The notes: generated from the sequence alone by a model not told the origin. A stretch of DNA of 43,856 nt from Novosphingobium sp. (GCA_004211435.1 SECS01000030.1:1-43856); one strand, 5' to 3'. Numbered from the stretch's first letter, positions 7,713-16,365 are shown. Numbers and translations are program-made.

Positions 7713-8882
7713 ATGGCCACCGAAGCCCCGACGCTCGATTGCTCGGACATCGACCAGTATCTCGGCAAGGTGATCGAAAGTTCGCCGCTGCGCGAGCCTC
7801 TGGGCAACAACGACATTCGCCGTTGGGTCCAGGCCATGCACTATCCGAACCTGCTGCACTTCGACCCGGCCTATGCCGCCGAAAGCCAGTGGGGCAAGCT
7901 GATCGCGCCGCAGTCCTTCCCGATCGTCATGGACGACGGTCACGGCACGGCGCCGTCCTGCGTCGGCAAGATCCCCGAATCGCACTTGCTCTTCGCCGGT
8001 GACGAATTCTGGCACTATGGCCCGCGTGTGTTCGGCGGCGACACGATTTCCAACGAGCGCATCCCGTTCGACTACACGGTCAAGAACACCGGATTCGGCC
8101 CGACTTGTTTTCAGCGCGGCGACAACTTCTACCGCAACCAGCACGGCGAACTGATCGCCAAGCAGCGCTCGACCGCGCTGCGCTATTCGGCCGCTGCGGG
8201 TGGCGCAACGGTCAACAAGGACGAGTTCGAGGAACCGACCTGGACCGACGAAGAACTGGATTCGCTCGAAGAGCGCAAGTTCGCCTGGATCCAGATGATG
8301 CACGAACTCGGCCACTCCGAGCGCTGGTGGGACGACGTGAACGTCGGCGACCAGCTTCCCGAGCGCGTGTTCGGCCCGCATACGATCGCCAGCCTGACCA
8401 CCGAGTGGCGTGCCTACCTGTTCACCACCTGGGGCACGCTCGATCGTCGTGTGATCAATCTCGAGGACTTCGGGTTCACCAAGGAGATGGCTGGCCACGA
8501 GAACGATCCGATCATGGAGAGGATCAACCCCGAGCTGACCGACGGTGCCTATATCGGCGCCTCGCGTGGACACCTGTTCCCCAAATATGCGCGCAAGATC
8601 GGCATGCCGCGGGCCTATGGCTACGGCGCCTCGATGGGCGCCTGGGTGACCGACTACCTCGCGGGATGGGCCGGTGAACATGGCTGGGTGGTCCACTCGA
8701 CTGCCAACTATCGCGGTCCGGCGCTCTCGGGCGATATCACGATCCAGACCGCCGAGGTCGTCGACAAGACGGTCGACGAAGAAGGCCGCAACATCATCCA
8801 GGTCAAGCACCTGATGAAGAGCCAGAAGGGCACGACGATGTGCACCGGCGTGGCCGAGATCGTGCTGCCCAAGAAGGTTTGA
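7713..8882 (+). CDS. MaoC/FAS1-like hot-dog dehydratase family protein, copy 2
   Basis: This 389-residue paralog of the preceding gene starts MATEAPTLDCSDIDQYLGK after AAGGAACC. Shared blocks include NDIRRWVQAMHYPNLLHFDP, the RAYGYGASMGAW motif, LAGWAGEHGWV and the closing NYRGPALSGDIT. The two copies are co-oriented and 124 bp apart, so they may be read together and act as a heteromeric or alternative-substrate pair of enoyl-CoA hydratases. That pairing is inferred. No adjacent acyl-CoA synthetase or dehydrogenase fixes the pathway. Confidence 0.8.
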   Translation: MATEAPTLDCSDIDQYLGKVIESSPLREPLGNNDIRRWVQAMHYPNLLHFDPAYAAESQWGKLIAPQSFPIVMDDGHGTAPSCVGKIPESHLLFAGDEFWHYGPRVFGGDTISNERIPFDYTVKNTGFGPTCFQRGDNFYRNQHGELIAKQRSTALRYSAAAGGATVNKDEFEEPTWTDEELDSLEERKFAWIQMMHELGHSERWWDDVNVGDQLPERVFGPHTIASLTTEWRAYLFTTWGTLDRRVINLEDFGFTKEMAGHENDPIMERINPELTDGAYIGASRGHLFPKYARKIGMPRAYGYGASMGAWVTDYLAGWAGEHGWVVHSTANYRGPALSGDITIQTAEVVDKTVDEEGRNIIQVKHLMKSQKGTTMCTGVAEIVLPKKV

Positions 8883-8887
8883 GTTTC

Positions 8888-9016
8888 TTCCTCCCCGGTA
8901 CGGGGAGGGAGACCGCGGCGAAGCGGGTGGTGGAGGGGGTTCTCGGCAAGCGTTGCGCCGAGAGGAGAACCCCTCCGTCAGCCGTGTGGGCTGCCACCCC
9001 CCGTTACCGGGGAGGA
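8888..9016. repeat. Nested palindromic intergenic repeat / bidirectional terminator
   Basis: The stretch between convergent genes is made of nested inverted repeats. The outer arms are CTCCCCGGTACGGGGAG and CCCGTTACCGGGGAGG. Inner arms are GGAGGGGGTTCTCGGC and GCCGAGAGGAGAACCCCTCC. GGTGGTGG and CCACCCCC lie between them. Elements of this sequence type (CTCCCCGTACCGGGGAGG with a GGTGGTGGAGGGG core) are dispersed in sphingomonad genomes. Here it separates the MaoC-like pair from leuA and could terminate both. Confidence 0.6.
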
Positions 9017-9025
9017 TTTACCGTA

Positions 9026-10690
9026 TCAGATCGCGTTGGCGGCGCTGAGTACGGCGCGGACGCCGGCGGTGGCAACGTCCTCGTCGACGCCCACGCCCCA
9101 GATAGTCCGCCCGTCGGGCGTCACGCATTCGACATAGGCCGCGGCTTTGGCGTCGGAGCCGCCCGAGAGGGCATGTTCCGAATAGTCGCGGATCTCCAGG
9201 CCCAGGCCGAAGGCGTCCTGGAGCGTGGCGACGACCGACGAGAGCAGGCCGTTTCCGCGACCCGAAACCGACTGGACCTGGCCGTCGACCGCGATCTTGC
9301 CGGCGAAGACGCGGCTGCCATCGGGCGCCTTGGTCTCTTCGTAGTCCTGCAGCTCGAAGCGACCGCCGTCCTGACGATAGGCCTTGCGGAACACGTCCCA
9401 GATATCGCCCGCCTGCAATTCGCGACCGAGTTGGTCGGCGAGCTCCTGGACGTGCTTCGAGAAGTGCGCCTGCATCCGCTTGGGCAGCTTGAGGCCCTGA
9501 TCCTGCTCGAGCACCCAGGCGAAGCCGCCCTTGCCGCTCTGCGAGTTGACGCGGATCACCGCTTCGTAGCTGCGGCCGAGGTCGGCCGGATCGATCGGCA
9601 GATAGGGTACGGCCCAGAGCTGGTCGTTGCGCGTTTCCTGCGCCGCGAAGCCCTTCTTGATCGCGTCCTGGTGGCTGCCCGAAAAGGCCGTGAACACCAG
9701 TTCGCCGCCATAGGGATGACGTTCTGCAACCTTGAGCTGGTTGCAGTATTCCACCGTCGAGATGACCTCGTCGATGTCCGAGAAGTCGAGGCCGGGATCG
9801 ACGCCCTGCGTGTAGAGGTTGAGGCCCACGGTCACCAGGCAGCAGTTGCCCGTGCGCTCGCCGTTGCCGAACAGGCAGCCTTCGACGCGGTCCGCGCCGG
9901 CCATCAGCCCCAGCTCGGCCGCAGCGACGCCGGTGCCGCGGTCGTTATGCGTGTGCAGGCTGATCACCGCGGAGTCGCGGTTGGGCAGGTTGCGGCAGAA
10001 ATATTCGATCTGGTCGGCGTAGATGTTCGGCGTCGCCGCCTCGACCGTGGCCGGCAGGTTGAGGATGATCGGGTGCTCGGGCGTGGGCTTGAGCACGTCC
10101 ATCACCGCTTCACAGCATTCGAGGCTGAAATCGAGCTCGGCTGTCGAGAAGGTCTCGGGGCTGTATTCGAAGTGCCATTTGGTTTGCGGGAAGCGCGCGG
10201 CCTGGTCGCGCAGAACCTTGGCGCCGTTGACCGCGATCTCCTTGATCTGCGGCATCTCCAGTCCGAACACGACCTGGCGCCACAGCGGCGAGACCGCGTT
10301 GTAGAGATGGACGATCGCGGCGTGGACGCCGGCCAGGCTCTCGAACGATGTCTTGATCAGGTCTTCGCGCGACTGGGTCAGCACCTGGACCAGAACGTCT
10401 TCGGGGATGCGATTGCTGTCGACCAGGCCGCGGATGAAGTCGAACTCGGTGGCGCCGGCCGCGGGGAAACCGACCTCGATCTCCTTGAGACCGACCTTCA
10501 CGAGCAGGTCGAAGAAGCGGTTCTTCTTCTCGGCGCCCATCGGGTCGATCAGCGCCTGGTTGCCGTCGCGCAGATCGGTCGACAGCCAGCGCGGCGCTTG
10601 GGTGATCGTGCGGCTCGGCCACTGGCGGTCGGGCAGGTTGATGGGCTGGAAAGGGCGGTACTTGACCGAAGGGTCTTTGAGCATGGTCAT
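9026..10690 (-). CDS. leuA: 2-isopropylmalate synthase (type 2)
   Basis: The 554-residue enzyme condenses acetyl-CoA with 2-oxoisovalerate, the first committed step of leucine synthesis. RDGNQAL (residues 41-47) is the DRE-TIM family metal/substrate motif, and HTHND (246-250) supplies the divalent-metal histidines. The C-terminal part ([20 protein letters not shown]..) is the LeuA regulatory domain that binds leucine. The length and the [16 protein letters not shown] start fit the longer type-2 enzymes. The first ATG (10690) is used; a second lies two codons in. It is monocistronic here, away from leuCDB, with its own leader and attenuator. Confidence 0.95.
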   Translation of the reverse strand: MTMLKDPSVKYRPFQPINLPDRQWPSRTITQAPRWLSTDLRDGNQALIDPMGAEKKNRFFDLLVKVGLKEIEVGFPAAGATEFDFIRGLVDSNRIPEDVLVQVLTQSREDLIKTSFESLAGVHAAIVHLYNAVSPLWRQVVFGLEMPQIKEIAVNGAKVLRDQAARFPQTKWHFEYSPETFSTAELDFSLECCEAVMDVLKPTPEHPIILNLPATVEAATPNIYADQIEYFCRNLPNRDSAVISLHTHNDRGTGVAAAELGLMAGADRVEGCLFGNGERTGNCCLVTVGLNLYTQGVDPGLDFSDIDEVISTVEYCNQLKVAERHPYGGELVFTAFSGSHQDAIKKGFAAQETRNDQLWAVPYLPIDPADLGRSYEAVIRVNSQSGKGGFAWVLEQDQGLKLPKRMQAHFSKHVQELADQLGRELQAGDIWDVFRKAYRQDGGRFELQDYEETKAPDGSRVFAGKIAVDGQVQSVSGRGNGLLSSVVATLQDAFGLGLEIRDYSEHALSGGSDAKAAAYVECVTPDGRTIWGVGVDEDVATAGVRAVLSAANAI

Positions 10691-10710
10691 GACGTGTCTC
10701 GCTTGGAAAT

Positions 10711-10788
10711 CTGCGGCTTAAGGTCTGGTCAGGTCCCCTTGGGCGCCGCCAGCGCCGCAGATACGACGCATCAGCTCACGCCCAAGGG
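10711..10788 (-). promoter_or_regulatory. leuA attenuator: mutually exclusive leader stems
   Basis: In the minus-strand transcript, arm A CCCUUGGGCG (10788-10779) is fully complementary to arm B CGCCCAAGGG (10745-10736). Arm C CUGCGGC (10760-10754) is complementary to arm D GCCGCAG (10717-10711). A-B and C-D interlock, so they cannot form together. Arm A overlaps the end of the Leu-rich leader ORF, as expected if ribosome position selects the fold. No strong U-run follows arm D, so the terminating step may be Rho-dependent or act on translation. Confidence 0.5.
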
Positions 10789-10826
10789 CGGATAAGTCGC
10801 AGGGGAAGGCCAAGCCGCTTCGTCAT
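10776..10826 (-). CDS. Putative leuA leader peptide (16 aa, Leu-rich)
   Basis: ATG at 10826 opens MTKRLGLPLRLIRPWA and stops with TGA at 10776. Four of the first eleven residues are leucine (CTT, CTT, CTG, CTT), with an Ile next to the last of them. This is the codon pattern of leucine-responsive attenuator peptides. The ORF starts within a few bases of the predicted transcription start, so it would be nearly leaderless, and no Shine-Dalgarno sequence is seen. Confidence 0.5.
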   Translation of the reverse strand: MTKRLGLPLRLIRPWA

Positions 10827-10835
10827 TGCCCCCTG

Positions 10836-10864
10836 CCTATGGCGATTGGGCCGGTCGATGTAAA
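10836..10864 (-). promoter_or_regulatory. Candidate leuA promoter
   Basis: TTTACA (10859-10864) and CATAGG (10836-10841) lie 17 bp apart on the minus strand, placing the start near 10829, just before the leader peptide. The -10 match is moderate. Confidence 0.4.
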
Positions 10865-10931
10865 GGGTCGACGGGCCTGCATGCGGAACCAATCGCCGGC
10901 ACGGGCGTCTCTTCGCCAAAGGAGACACGTC

Positions 10932-11186
10932 ATGGGCATTCTCATCATTCTTCTCGTCGGCGTCCTCGTGGGTTGGCTCGCCAGCGCGCTCGTCGGTGGC
11001 GGTGGCGGTCTGATCTTCGACATGGCCGCGGGCATCGTCGGTGCGCTGATCGCGGGCTGGCTGTTCGGCGGCGGCGCCTCGTTTCTCAGCGGCAACATCA
11101 CCGTGACCTCGATCGCGCTCTCGGTCGTCGGCGCCGTGATTCTGCTGCTGATTGTCAGCCTGATCCGTCGCGCCAGCCTGCGCTGA
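10932..11186 (+). CDS. GlsB/YeaQ/YmgE-family small membrane protein
   Basis: ATG 10932 follows AAAGGAGACACGTC, a strong ribosome site, and gives 84 residues; the longer upstream frame is not needed. Three hydrophobic segments (about 2-24, 28-49 and 58-80) with Gly-rich turns (GGGGGLIF, AGIVGALIAGWLFGGG) are typical of the transglycosylase-associated/YeaQ family, linked to stress in the inner membrane. Biochemical role unknown. It is divergent from leuA and convergent with the DHA2 transporter, ending at the base before that gene's stop. Confidence 0.85.
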   Translation: MGILIILLVGVLVGWLASALVGGGGGLIFDMAAGIVGALIAGWLFGGGASFLSGNITVTSIALSVVGAVILLLIVSLIRRASLR

Positions 11187-12689
11187 TCAGTGCGCCTCGA
11201 TCGGAAGCGGGCCGGCGTCCTGTGCCCGCTTCCTCGGCGCGCGGATCATGAGGACGAGCGGAACCGAGAGCAGGGCGATGATCGTCAGCAGCCAGAAGTC
11301 GTTGACATAGGCTACCATCAGCGCCTGGCGTTCGATTTCGCCGTTTAGCGCCACGGCACCGGCGGTGGTTTCGGGGGATAGGTAGGGCGGCAATACGCCT
11401 TCCGCCATCTCGGGGCCGATATGTGCCGAAAGCGAGGCGTGCATCGTCTGGGCATTGGACACGGTCAGCGCCTGAAACACCGCGACGCTGATCGAGCCGC
11501 CGACGTTACGGATGAAGCTCGTCGCCGCAGCCGCGTCGGGGCGCAGATGCGGGGCGATCGTGAGGAAGCCCAGGGTCGATAGCGGCACGAACAGGATGCC
11601 CTGGCCGACACCCTGGAGCAGGGTCGCCCAGACGATCCGGCTGCCGTCCATCGACAGGTCGAACCGTGACATCTCGTAGAACGCAAAGACGAAGAACGAG
11701 AGACCAATCGCGATCAGCAGGCGGCGGTCGACGAGGTTGTCGAGCCGGCCCATGAACTGCAGGATAACCAGCATCAGGATGCCGCGCGGCGCGCTGAGGA
11801 CCCCGGCGTGGACCGCCGAATAGCCGAGCACGCCCTGCATCATCAGTGGCAGCATGGCGAAGCTGGTGAAGGTCAATGTCGAGAAGAACATTCCGAACAT
11901 GGCGCTGGTCTGGAAATTGCGATCGCGCAGCAGGTCACGCGGGAACAGCGGCGCGCGCGCGGTCAACGAATGGACCAGGAATATCCAGAAGGCGCAGACC
12001 GAGACGGCGGCTTCGATCCAGATCTCGCGCGAATCGAACCAGTCGAGCGTGGTGCCGCGATCGAGCATCAGTTGGAGCGCCGAGACACCGATGCCCAGCG
12101 AGGCGAAGCCCAGCACGTCGAATGGCCGCGGTGCCGGGGCCGAGGCGGGCAGGAAGAAATAGAGCAGCGAGATCGACAGGATACCGGCGGGCAGGTTGAT
12201 GTAGAAGCACCAGCGCCATGACCACTCGTCGGTCAACCAGCCGCCGATCACCGGGCCGATCGCCGGCGCCACGACCGCGGCCATGGTGAACAGCGCGGTC
12301 GCGCGGCCGAGCCGCTCGGGCGGGTTGATGTTGATCAGCACCGACTGCGCCACAGGCATCAGCGGTGCCGCGACCACGCCCTGCAGCGCGCGAAACAGCA
12401 CGAGCTCGGGCAGGTTCATCGCCATGCCGCACATCACCGAGGTCACGGTGAAGCCGAACACGCAGAACAGCAGCATCGGCTTGAGCCCGAAGCGCGCCGC
12501 CAGCCAGCCGCTGATCGGGATCGTCACCGCCTGGGCGATGAAATAGGAGGTGATGACCCAGGTGATCTGTTCGGGCGAGGCCGAGATCGAGCCCTGGATA
12601 TGCGGGAGCGCGATATTGGCGACCGTCGTGTCCATCGCGCTCATGAAGGCCGACAGGATGAGGCCGAGCGTGATCAGGGTTCGGTTCAT
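11187..12689 (-). CDS. DHA2-family (EmrB/QacA) MFS drug exporter
   Basis: Starting at 12689 (MNRTLITLGLILSAFMSAMDTTVANIALP) the protein has 500 residues, the usual length for 14-helix DHA2 proton antiporters. The first helix carries the family motif D1 (LD/MDTTVANIALP). Motif A follows (GWLAARFGLKPMLLF), and motif C appears as VVAPAIGPVIGGWL. The reading frame continues upstream to 13010, but those residues are Arg/Pro-rich and unlike the family. No EmrA-type membrane-fusion gene is adjacent, so the partner, if any, is elsewhere. The substrate cannot be told. Confidence 0.9.
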   Translation of the reverse strand: MNRTLITLGLILSAFMSAMDTTVANIALPHIQGSISASPEQITWVITSYFIAQAVTIPISGWLAARFGLKPMLLFCVFGFTVTSVMCGMAMNLPELVLFRALQGVVAAPLMPVAQSVLININPPERLGRATALFTMAAVVAPAIGPVIGGWLTDEWSWRWCFYINLPAGILSISLLYFFLPASAPAPRPFDVLGFASLGIGVSALQLMLDRGTTLDWFDSREIWIEAAVSVCAFWIFLVHSLTARAPLFPRDLLRDRNFQTSAMFGMFFSTLTFTSFAMLPLMMQGVLGYSAVHAGVLSAPRGILMLVILQFMGRLDNLVDRRLLIAIGLSFFVFAFYEMSRFDLSMDGSRIVWATLLQGVGQGILFVPLSTLGFLTIAPHLRPDAAAATSFIRNVGGSISVAVFQALTVSNAQTMHASLSAHIGPEMAEGVLPPYLSPETTAGAVALNGEIERQALMVAYVNDFWLLTIIALLSVPLVLMIRAPRKRAQDAGPLPIEAH

Positions 12690-12820
12690 GCTCGCGCTCA
12701 CGCCGCCGAGCTTTAGCGGAGGGAGGCGCCGCCGCAAGTTCCCTTGCGACGAAACATCTGAACACTTGCACAGCGTTCCGGCATGGGCAAAGTGCGCGCA
12801 GAGAAACGGGAGAGATTTCC

Positions 12821-13897
12821 ATGACGGACCAGACCATGCGCGCCGATTGGTCGCGCCCTTATCGTGTCGTGCAGTGGGCGACGGGCAATGTCGGCAGCCG
12901 CGCGATGCAGCGCGTGATCGAGCATTCGGACATGGAGCTCGTCGGTGTCTGGGTGAGCAATCCCGACAAGGTCGGCCAGGATGCCGGCACGCTCTGCGGC
13001 ATAGATCCAATCGGCGTGAAGGCGACCAATTCGCTCGAGGAGGTGATCGCGCTCAAGCCCGACTGCGTACTCTACATGCCGCACGTCAATCGCGTCGAAG
13101 AGGTCTGCCGCATCCTCGCTGCGGGGATCAACATCGTCTCGACGCGTATGGAATATCAGAACCCGGCGGGGCTGGCCGAAGCCGACCGCACGGCGATCGA
13201 ACAGGCCTGCCAGACGGGCGGTACCTCGATCCACGCCACGGGTTCGAGCCCGGGCTTCATCACCGAGGCCGTACCGATCGTCCTGACCTCGATCGCGCGG
13301 CGCGTCGACAAGCTGACGATCACCGAATTCGCCGATACCTCGTCGCGCAATTCGCCCGAGATGCTGTTCGGCCCGATGATGGGCTTCGGCATGGCGCCGG
13401 GCGGGGTCAACGAAGGGATGCTTCACCACATGAAGCATTCGTTCAGCCCCTCGCTGAACCTCATCGCCGAGGCCTGGGGCAAGCCGTTCGATGACATCCA
13501 GACGCGCCAGGCGCAGGGCATCGCGCGCAAGGACGTTGTGATCCCCGCCGGCACGGCCAAGGCCGGCACCGTTGCCGCGACCAAGACCGTCGTCTCGTGC
13601 CTGCACCAGGGCAAGCCGCTGATCGAGTTCCAGGCGATCTGGTACATCTCGTCCGACGTCGACACGACCGACGGCGAGGAGTGGAACTTCCGCAAGTCGG
13701 GCTGGCACGTGCTGGTCGAGGGCGACACGCCGCTCGACATCACGATCGGTTATCCGGTGTCGGACGAGGACTATCCGAACTTCACCCCGAACCTCACCGC
13801 GCACCGCCCGGTCAACTGCATCCCCTACGTCTGCGCGGCGAAGCCCGGCTTCGTCACCACGCTCGACCTGCCGCAGGTCGTGGCCAAGCTGGCCTGA
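12821..13897 (+). CDS. DapB-like NAD(P)-dependent amine/amino-acid dehydrogenase family protein
   Basis: The 358-residue protein follows GGGAGAG. It begins with a Rossmann nucleotide loop, VVQWATGNVGSRAMQRVIEH (residues about 15-34), as in dihydrodipicolinate reductase N-terminal domains and 2,4-diaminopentanoate dehydrogenases. The C-terminal domain has the ATGSSPGFITEAVP segment found in these catabolic relatives. It is not the housekeeping DapB, being far longer than about 270 residues. Homologues cluster with lipid or steroid degradation genes in actinobacteria and sphingomonads. Its true substrate here is unknown. Confidence 0.7.
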   Translation: MTDQTMRADWSRPYRVVQWATGNVGSRAMQRVIEHSDMELVGVWVSNPDKVGQDAGTLCGIDPIGVKATNSLEEVIALKPDCVLYMPHVNRVEEVCRILAAGINIVSTRMEYQNPAGLAEADRTAIEQACQTGGTSIHATGSSPGFITEAVPIVLTSIARRVDKLTITEFADTSSRNSPEMLFGPMMGFGMAPGGVNEGMLHHMKHSFSPSLNLIAEAWGKPFDDIQTRQAQGIARKDVVIPAGTAKAGTVAATKTVVSCLHQGKPLIEFQAIWYISSDVDTTDGEEWNFRKSGWHVLVEGDTPLDITIGYPVSDEDYPNFTPNLTAHRPVNCIPYVCAAKPGFVTTLDLPQVVAKLA

Positions 13898-13902
13898 TCC
13901 TT

Positions 13903-13931
13903 CGTCGTCCCGGGTCAAGCCCGGGACGACG
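13903..13931. repeat. 12-bp perfect stem, dispersed palindrome / terminator-like
   Basis: CGTCGTCCCGGG, loop TCAAG, CCCGGGACGACG starts 5 bp after the stop of the DapB-like gene. It matches the CGTCATCCCGGG..CCCGGGATGACG palindromes scattered through alphaproteobacterial intergenic regions. No U-run follows. Confidence 0.55.
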
Positions 13932-13961
13932 CAAAGGCTTGATCGCCGCCAGCGGGCGGGC

Positions 13962-15110
13962 ATGATCGGGGGCATGACCCAGATCCGCCCGTTCACGCTC
14001 GCGATCCCGCAGGATCAGCTCGACGATCTCCACCGCCGGCTCGACAACACCCGCTGGCCCGAAGCGGAGACCGTCGACGACTGGTCGCAGGGCACGCCGC
14101 TCGCGGTTCTGCAGGACCTCACGGCCTATTGGCGCGAACACTACGACTGGCGCGCCTGCGAGGCACGGCTGAACGGCCTCGGCCAATTCGTCACCGAGAT
14201 CGACGGGCTCGACATTCACGTCCTCCACGTCCGTTCGCCCGAGCCCGCGGCGACGCCGCTGATCATGACCCATGGTTGGCCCGGCTCGGTGATCGAGTTC
14301 CAGCGTGTCATCGGACCGCTGACCGATCCGCTGGCGCACGGCGGCAAGGTCGAGGACGCGTTCCACCTCGTCCTGCCCTCGCTGCCCGGCTACGGCTTCT
14401 CGTCGCGCCCGACGCGAACGGGCTGGGGGATCGAGAAGATCGCCGAAACCTGGGCCGAGCTGATGCGTCGGCTCGGCTACACCCGCTGGGTCGCGCAGGG
14501 TGGCGATTGGGGCGCCTTCGTCACCAACAAGATCGGCGAACTCGCGCCCGAAGGCTGCGTCGGCATTCACGTCAACATGCCGATCGCGCGGCGGACCAAG
14601 GCGGCGAAGGAGAACCCGACCGAGGAGGACCGGCGCACGCTCGAGCGGATGGCCTTCTACAACGAATGGGACATGGCCTATGCCAAGCAGCAGGCCACGC
14701 GGCCGCAGTCGCTGGGCTACGGTCTGGTCGATTCGCCGATCGGGCTTGCGGGCTGGATCTACGAGAAGTTGCAGGTCTGGTCGGACAATCCCGGCCACGC
14801 CTGGGACGTGCTCGGCCGCGATGCCGTGCTCGACAACGTGATGCTCTACTGGCTGACCGGCACCGGCGCCTCGGCCGCGCGGCTCTATTGGGAGAGCTTC
14901 GGCGGCGGCAACGACGGCCGCATCACGCTGCCCGCCGGGGCCAGCGCCTTTCCCAGGGACATCATGCCCGTGCCGCGCTCGTGGATGGAACAGCGCTACG
15001 AGAACATGGTCTACTGGAACGAACTCGACCGCGGCGGGCATTTCGCCGCCTGGGAGCAGCCAGAGCTGTTCGTTGGCGAATTGCGCAAGTGCTTCGCGCT
15101 GATGCGCTAG
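13962..15110 (+). CDS. Epoxide hydrolase (EHN domain, alpha/beta hydrolase)
   Basis: The 382-residue protein has the N-terminal EHN lid (FTLAIPQDQLDDLHRRLDNTRWP, residues about 11-33) of microsomal-type epoxide hydrolases, then an alpha/beta-hydrolase core. HGWPGS (104-109) forms the oxyanion hole and GGDWGA (180-185) carries the nucleophile Asp182. The C-terminal GGHF (His360) supplies the base. These enzymes open epoxides to diols via an ester intermediate. Start 13962 is the first ATG; ATG 13974 (MTQIRPF) is equally possible. It probably works in xenobiotic or terpenoid catabolism, but the substrate is inferred only from the family. Confidence 0.88.
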   Translation: MIGGMTQIRPFTLAIPQDQLDDLHRRLDNTRWPEAETVDDWSQGTPLAVLQDLTAYWREHYDWRACEARLNGLGQFVTEIDGLDIHVLHVRSPEPAATPLIMTHGWPGSVIEFQRVIGPLTDPLAHGGKVEDAFHLVLPSLPGYGFSSRPTRTGWGIEKIAETWAELMRRLGYTRWVAQGGDWGAFVTNKIGELAPEGCVGIHVNMPIARRTKAAKENPTEEDRRTLERMAFYNEWDMAYAKQQATRPQSLGYGLVDSPIGLAGWIYEKLQVWSDNPGHAWDVLGRDAVLDNVMLYWLTGTGASAARLYWESFGGGNDGRITLPAGASAFPRDIMPVPRSWMEQRYENMVYWNELDRGGHFAAWEQPELFVGELRKCFALMR

Positions 15111-15123
15111 GCGTCGAGCGGGA

Positions 15124-15543
15124 TCAGCCGCAGCGAACCCGTTTGATCCTGCCGTCCTCGCCGATCTCGACGTTCAGCCGGTCCGACCGGAAGTCCATAG
15201 TCACGGCATCGCCGGGCTTGATCGTGCGGATGCGGTCGTGCCCGACGGTCAGGCGGATGCGCGCGGCGGTGTCGTCGGTGGGCAGCAGGTTCAGGTATTC
15301 GCCGAGCTTGCCCGCACCACATTCGTCGACCGCCGGCTCGATCTCAGGCGGACGTTCCGCGCCGGGTTTCGGCTCAGGGCTGCCCGAAGGCGGTGCCGGC
15401 TGCGACGTCGGCGGTGCAACCGGAAGCGGCCCGGACACCGGGGCATCGGGCGTTTTCGGCGCGCGATCGTCGGTCTGGGTGCAGCCGGACAGGGCCAGCG
15501 CGGCGAGGCCGGCCAGCGTACGAAAGCGGATGGGACGCATCAT
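15124..15543 (-). CDS. Peptidase inhibitor I78 family lipoprotein
   Basis: The 139-residue protein has a lipoprotein signal with lipobox LSGC (Cys at about residue 21). A Pro-rich linker (residues about 28-70) follows, then an I78 domain with CGAGKLGEYLNLL, then VRCG at the end. The strongly conserved PGDAVTMDFRSDRLNVEI matches the I78 inhibitor loop region. It would sit in the outer or inner membrane facing the periplasm and may inhibit serine proteases. It ends 13 bp from the convergent epoxide hydrolase and starts 6 bp after the stop of the YceI gene, with which it likely forms an operon. Confidence 0.82.
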   Translation of the reverse strand: MMRPIRFRTLAGLAALALSGCTQTDDRAPKTPDAPVSGPLPVAPPTSQPAPPSGSPEPKPGAERPPEIEPAVDECGAGKLGEYLNLLPTDDTAARIRLTVGHDRIRTIKPGDAVTMDFRSDRLNVEIGEDGRIKRVRCG

Positions 15544-15549
15544 CGCACC

Positions 15550-16212
15550 TTATTTCTTGAAGGCCGCGACGATCTCGAGATCGACCTCGTCCGAGACCAT
15601 CGGCACGGCCAGGCCGAGCCCGAAATCGCTGCGCTTTATCGTGGCCTTGCCCTCGAAACCCACGTTTTCCGCGCCGCCCTGAGCGGCAGGAGCCTTGCCC
15701 GCGCCATAGAAATTGGCGTCGAGCGTGACGGGCTTGGTCACGCCGTTGAGCGTCAGGTTGCCAGTGATCTTGGCCGTGCCGGCCGCCGCATCGGCGACGA
15801 CTGCAGTCGAGACGAAGCGCGCATCTGCGGGGCTCGGACCGAAGAAGTCTGGCTTGCCACCCGCGGCGGCGGGGGCCTTGAGCAGGTGCGCGGTAAGGCC
15901 GGGGCTGGCCGTGGTGACCTTGGCCACGGGGATCGTGACATCGACCTTGGCCGCGTTGGGGTTCTTGGGATCGAGCGTCAGGCTGCCGGTGATCTGGCCG
16001 AACAGACCCAGGTAGGGCGTGATGCCGAGGTGATCGAGCTTCCACCGCACGAGCGTATGTTCGTTGTCCACGGTATAGGTTCCGCCGGTGACGCGCGCGG
16101 CATCGCGTGCGCCAGGCTTGCCCGGCGCCTGTTGCGCGACGAGCGGCGCCGTGACGGCGAGTGCAGCGGCGGCAGCGGCGATGAAACCGAGATTCTTGCG
16201 GGACAGGGACAT
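15550..16212 (-). CDS. YceI-family periplasmic lipid-binding-like protein
   Basis: ATG 16212 (MSLSRKNLGFIAAAAAALAV) has a GGAGGAG ribosome site and begins a signal peptide cleaved near VAQ; upstream codons are rejected. The 220-residue product has the YceI pattern: GGTYTVDNEHTLVRWKLDHLGITP at the start of the beta-barrel, then repeated strands, DARF and a final SDEVDLEIVAAFKK. YceI proteins bind isoprenoid-like lipids in a lipocalin-like barrel. An unusual insert (GKAPAAQGGAENVGF) lies before the last strands. Role in the periplasm not known precisely. Confidence 0.88.
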   Translation of the reverse strand: MSLSRKNLGFIAAAAAALAVTAPLVAQQAPGKPGARDAARVTGGTYTVDNEHTLVRWKLDHLGITPYLGLFGQITGSLTLDPKNPNAAKVDVTIPVAKVTTASPGLTAHLLKAPAAAGGKPDFFGPSPADARFVSTAVVADAAAGTAKITGNLTLNGVTKPVTLDANFYGAGKAPAAQGGAENVGFEGKATIKRSDFGLGLAVPMVSDEVDLEIVAAFKK

Positions 16213-16287
16213 GCAACACTCCTCCGGTGTCTGGTCGCCTGTCGGCGCCAGTTCGAGAGCGATCCTAGCCCTGTGGCCGACAAAGGA

Positions 16288-16349
16288 AAGGGCCGGCCGC
16301 ACGGACCAGCCCTTACCATTTTCCGTTCCCCGCAGAGTCCTGCGGGGAA
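16288..16349 (-). terminator. Terminator region of ilvBNC
   Basis: Two hairpins follow ilvC on its strand. First comes a 10-bp perfect stem TTCCCCGCAG..CTGCGGGGAA (16326-16349). Next is AAGGGCUGG..CCGGCCCUU (16288-16314) followed by UCCUUUGU. The second is the better intrinsic-terminator candidate. Confidence 0.5.
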
Positions 16350-16365
16350 GGCTATCCGATGGGGA

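Noticed and set aside
10718..10771. Alternative leuA leader ORF MRRICGAGGAQGDLTRP
   Set aside because: It has one Leu codon only, lies across the stem arms and lacks a ribosome site. The upstream Leu-rich ORF fits attenuation far better.
8840..10795. 651-codon plus-strand frame opposite leuA
   Set aside because: Antisense shadow; its start lies in the MaoC-like gene and the composition is not protein-like.
12690..13010. N-terminal extension of the DHA2 transporter
   Set aside because: The first helix with the DTTVAN motif starts right after Met at 12689. The extension overlaps the divergent DapB-like gene.
13903..13931. Intrinsic terminator of the DapB-like gene
   Set aside because: The stem is strong but there is no U-run; it fits a dispersed palindrome better.
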